DNA of 7,894 bases from positions 1-7,894 of the forward strand of contig DEUO01000047.1 of NCBI GenBank assembly GCA_002362595.1. The letters run 5' to 3'. Source of the stretch: Caryophanales bacterium UBA3260. GTDB taxonomy: Bacteria; Bacillota_I; Bacilli_A; RF39; UBA660. Position numbers and translations under genes: made by a program. This document shows positions 5,846-7,894 of this stretch, one piece after another. How positions within the stretch are numbered: the first letter of the stretch is position 1; each line of letters starts with the position of its first letter. Under the pieces are notes generated by a model. That model searched no databases, was not told where the DNA came from, and saw only the letters and a list, made by a program, of their open reading frames with translations.

Positions 5846-7744
5846 TTATCTTAATATTATTTTAGCTAGTTCTTTATAGATAGATGTTTTTTTATTGGTA
5901 TCATCTTCTTTAAGATAAGATTTATATAAAGATGCTATCTTTTTATATTCATCACTATCTATTTCATTTATTTCCATTATATTGTAAATGGTATCTGCTT
6001 TTCGAAGAACGAAAGCTTTATCTTTATCACGATCATTTTCTATTATTACTACATCATCTTTATCTTTCTTTTTAGCTTTTTTAACTACTTTTTTATTATC
6101 ACTTGCTGGTTTGAACTCTGTAAGTAATAATAGTAATTCGTCTAGAGTTACTGTTAAATCAAATATATCTTTTTTACGATTCTTTGTAAGATATATGACA
6201 ATATCTTTATGAGATAGACTATTTATATCAGTCTTTATTGTACCAAGAGATATATTTTCTGCAATATTCTCTAAGAATATAGAATTAATAAGTTCATTAA
6301 AAGTTTTTTCGTTTTTATCTAAAGCTGCTTTTATTTTATCCTTAATAGGATCTGATATTTTTAGTAATCGTCCAATTACTTCTTCAGTATTACGATTAAT
6401 TGCTTGTATATCATATTCACCTTTTTTAAATTCTAATTTAAGGATGAATTCTCCTTTATTAAATAAAGTTAAGCTACCTAGATTTTTATAATAATAGACA
6501 TTTAGCATTAAAATAATAATTATATATATACGCATTTTTTCTTCGGGTGTTGTTTGATTGTTATTACGATACAAATTTAATAGTATCTTGTAATCTTTAA
6601 CATATACTTGATTTTCTATTTGACTATTTAGACGATATGTCTGTAATAAACTAAATATACAATCAATACTAGCTATACATAGGAAGTCACATTTATTTTC
6701 TTCTTTGTTATATAATAGAACTAGATTTCTTTCTAATGAACGATAATTAAAGTTAACTAAGCTATTAACAATAGCTTCTTTTAGTTTTTCTTCATCTACT
6801 AAGCCGTCTACTTTCTCATCACTAAGATATGAACTACTAGCTATTATAATACGAATAAAGCTTTTAAATTCTTTGATATATGGTTTAGTCTTTAAGAAAA
6901 ATTTAACTCTTTCATTAACGGAAGAAATCTCTTTATGACTATCTTCAGCATAATCTTGTTCAATGTTTTCTAAGACATCATTTAGTTCTTCTATAGACAT
7001 AGATTCTTTTAATAAATCACATTGAAGTTCTTTTTTTTCTAAATATGATATAGGTTTTATGAAATCACTTTTGATTTTATTAATAATAATTGCTAAGAGA
7101 TTTATGTAAGTTAAATCGATTTGTAATTGATCTTTTATAAATACTAAATCAAAGTTCTTCTTTATATTTTCTAGAATCCTAGTTTTTAAATCTTTATCTT
7201 CAGTACTACTTAATTCTTCGATACGATCAACAAAGTAAGCTATAGTGTTTTGATAAAAACTAGATGGTCCCATAATATTTAAATGTTCAATTGTTTCTTG
7301 AACACTTTGAAGTGTTGCAATATTTTTTCGTAAATGCTCTGCTAAATATGGTACTAATTTTTTTAAATCTTTATTTTCTTTTAATACTGAAATGAAATAA
7401 TCATAATCTAAAATATTAAAATCGATAACACCTTTGGGCAAGACTTCAGCATTTTCAGAACTATCTACTTCTCTTACAAATGCAAATTTATTATTATCTA
7501 TTTCTTTAGATAACATGTTATAAGAATTATATATTTCTTTGTCATAATCTGTTATTAAAGAGCAATGCATATCACATAAGTCATCTGGTCTTCTTTCAAT
7601 AAAAAATCTAATGCATATTTCTTTTTCTAACTTTGTAACTTTTGTTTTAGTTATGGAATGAGCTGGATAGAAATAGATATCTATTACGTTAGCATTCTTT
7701 TCAATTAGAGTACAATCATTTAAGTTTATAAGCTTGTTGTTCAT
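5846..7744 (-). CDS. Uncharacterised 632-residue protein, probably cytoplasmic
   Basis: I do not recognise this protein. It has no signal peptide. Seen: a C-x3-C pair (Cys57, Cys61) in the N-terminal part; a largely helical, charge-rich middle; a short hydrophobic patch at about 405-419 (Ile, Leu, Tyr), too short to call a membrane segment with confidence; a more strand-like stretch at about 420-455; and near the C-terminus a Lys/Asp-rich linker at about 551-574 followed by a final helical domain of about 55 residues. The linker suggests a separate C-terminal module. The start is the ATG at 7744, with AGAGGTG six bases upstream; the GTG at 7753 is part of that site. The gene has its own candidate promoter and a strong terminator, so it is a single-gene unit. 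The large size with no recognisable motif makes it a candidate lineage-specific protein; a nucleic-acid or scaffold role is speculation. Confidence 0.75.
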   Translation of the reverse strand: MNNKLINLNDCTLIEKNANVIDIYFYPAHSITKTKVTKLEKEICIRFFIERRPDDLCDMHCSLITDYDKEIYNSYNMLSKEIDNNKFAFVREVDSSENAEVLPKGVIDFNILDYDYFISVLKENKDLKKLVPYLAEHLRKNIATLQSVQETIEHLNIMGPSSFYQNTIAYFVDRIEELSSTEDKDLKTRILENIKKNFDLVFIKDQLQIDLTYINLLAIIINKIKSDFIKPISYLEKKELQCDLLKESMSIEELNDVLENIEQDYAEDSHKEISSVNERVKFFLKTKPYIKEFKSFIRIIIASSSYLSDEKVDGLVDEEKLKEAIVNSLVNFNYRSLERNLVLLYNKEENKCDFLCIASIDCIFSLLQTYRLNSQIENQVYVKDYKILLNLYRNNNQTTPEEKMRIYIIIILMLNVYYYKNLGSLTLFNKGEFILKLEFKKGEYDIQAINRNTEEVIGRLLKISDPIKDKIKAALDKNEKTFNELINSIFLENIAENISLGTIKTDINSLSHKDIVIYLTKNRKKDIFDLTVTLDELLLLLTEFKPASDNKKVVKKAKKKDKDDVVIIENDRDKDKAFVLRKADTIYNIMEINEIDSDEYKKIASLYKSYLKEDDTNKKTSIYKELAKIILR

Positions 7745-7750
7745 ACTAGA

Positions 7751-7757
7751 CACCTCT
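7751..7757 (-). promoter_or_regulatory. Ribosome binding site AGAGGTG of the 632-residue gene
   Basis: AGAGGTG lies six bases before the ATG at 7744-7742. Its last three bases are the GTG that would give a three-residue longer protein, so that start is unlikely. Confidence 0.7.
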
Positions 7758-7777
7758 TTATTATATACTATATAAAT

Positions 7778-7806
7778 ATTATATAATAAGAATAGTCTTT
7801 TTTCTA
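7778..7806 (-). promoter_or_regulatory. Candidate promoter of the 632-residue gene
   Basis: On the minus strand a perfect TATAAT (7783-7778) stands 17 bases after TAGAAA (7806-7801, 4 of 6 to consensus). A second TATAAT nearer the ribosome binding site is too close to it to be used. Confidence 0.45.
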
Positions 7807-7826
7807 GACATAATAATCAACATTTA

Positions 7827-7892
7827 CTATGATATATCTTTTAAATATATATTCATAGAATTTAATATAGCATCTAACTTTATAAAAGAAAT
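7827..7892 (-). CDS. Possible C-terminal tail of an upstream gene (partial)
   Basis: A minus-strand frame is open from the right edge for 21 codons, ending FIKLDAILNSMNIYLKDIS and a TAG at 7829-7827. The mix of residues looks like a helical protein end. Another frame is open to 7804 with a less natural Tyr-rich product. The piece is too short to prove coding, and no clear terminator follows it. Confidence 0.25.
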   Translation of the reverse strand: MSFIKLDAILNSMNIYLKDIS

Positions 7893-7894
7893 AA

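Noticed and set aside
7827..7858. Imperfect hairpin near the right edge as a terminator
   Set aside because: The arms (CTATGA-TATAT with one bulged base) are almost all A-T and no T-run follows on the minus strand.
1..7894. tRNA, rRNA, CRISPR array, insertion sequence or defence genes
   Set aside because: No cloverleaf-like or rRNA-like stretch, no regularly spaced repeats, and no transposase, integrase or defence motif was seen in any ORF.

Overview
The window is strongly AT-rich and every convincing gene lies on the minus strand, so transcription runs right to left. Shine-Dalgarno sites close to AGGAGG, sigma-A type promoters, short intrinsic terminators and the protein sequences point to a low-GC Gram-positive bacterium (Bacillota, or a gut Bacilli/Mollicutes-related lineage). 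This placement is inference; there is no rRNA or other marker to settle it. The standard code is assumed: visible Trp codons are TGG and one gene appears to end in TGA.

In transcription order: (i) a possible 3' tail of an upstream gene at the right edge (7827-7892); (ii) a 632-residue cytoplasmic-looking protein of unknown function (7744-5846); (iii) a 331-residue secreted protein with a clear signal peptide and five cysteines in the mature part (5752-4757); (iv) pyrH, UMP kinase (4622-3918); (v) a COG2509-type FAD-dependent dehydrogenase (3851-2304); (vi) an ANL-superfamily adenylate-forming enzyme, acyl-CoA synthetase-like, with atypical core motifs (2101-152); (vii) a possible membrane-anchored protein starting at 97 and running off the left edge.

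The gaps are compact and informative. Terminator hairpins follow the 632-residue gene, pyrH, the dehydrogenase and the ANL gene. Candidate promoters can be placed in every gap, so most genes look monocistronic. No shared pathway connects them.

The most interesting part is the 134-base gap upstream of pyrH. It holds, in order, a candidate promoter, a perfect AAAGGAGG site seven bases before an ATG, a 14-codon ORF (MIRNYYIKLSPFYM), and an 11-bp hairpin with a U-run that ends directly against the pyrH ribosome binding site. The ORF's stop codon lies at the foot of the hairpin. This is the layout of a leader-peptide attenuator, comparable in logic to pyrL-pyrBI of enteric bacteria but in front of UMP kinase. 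A second hairpin can hide the ribosome binding site and start codon of the leader ORF.
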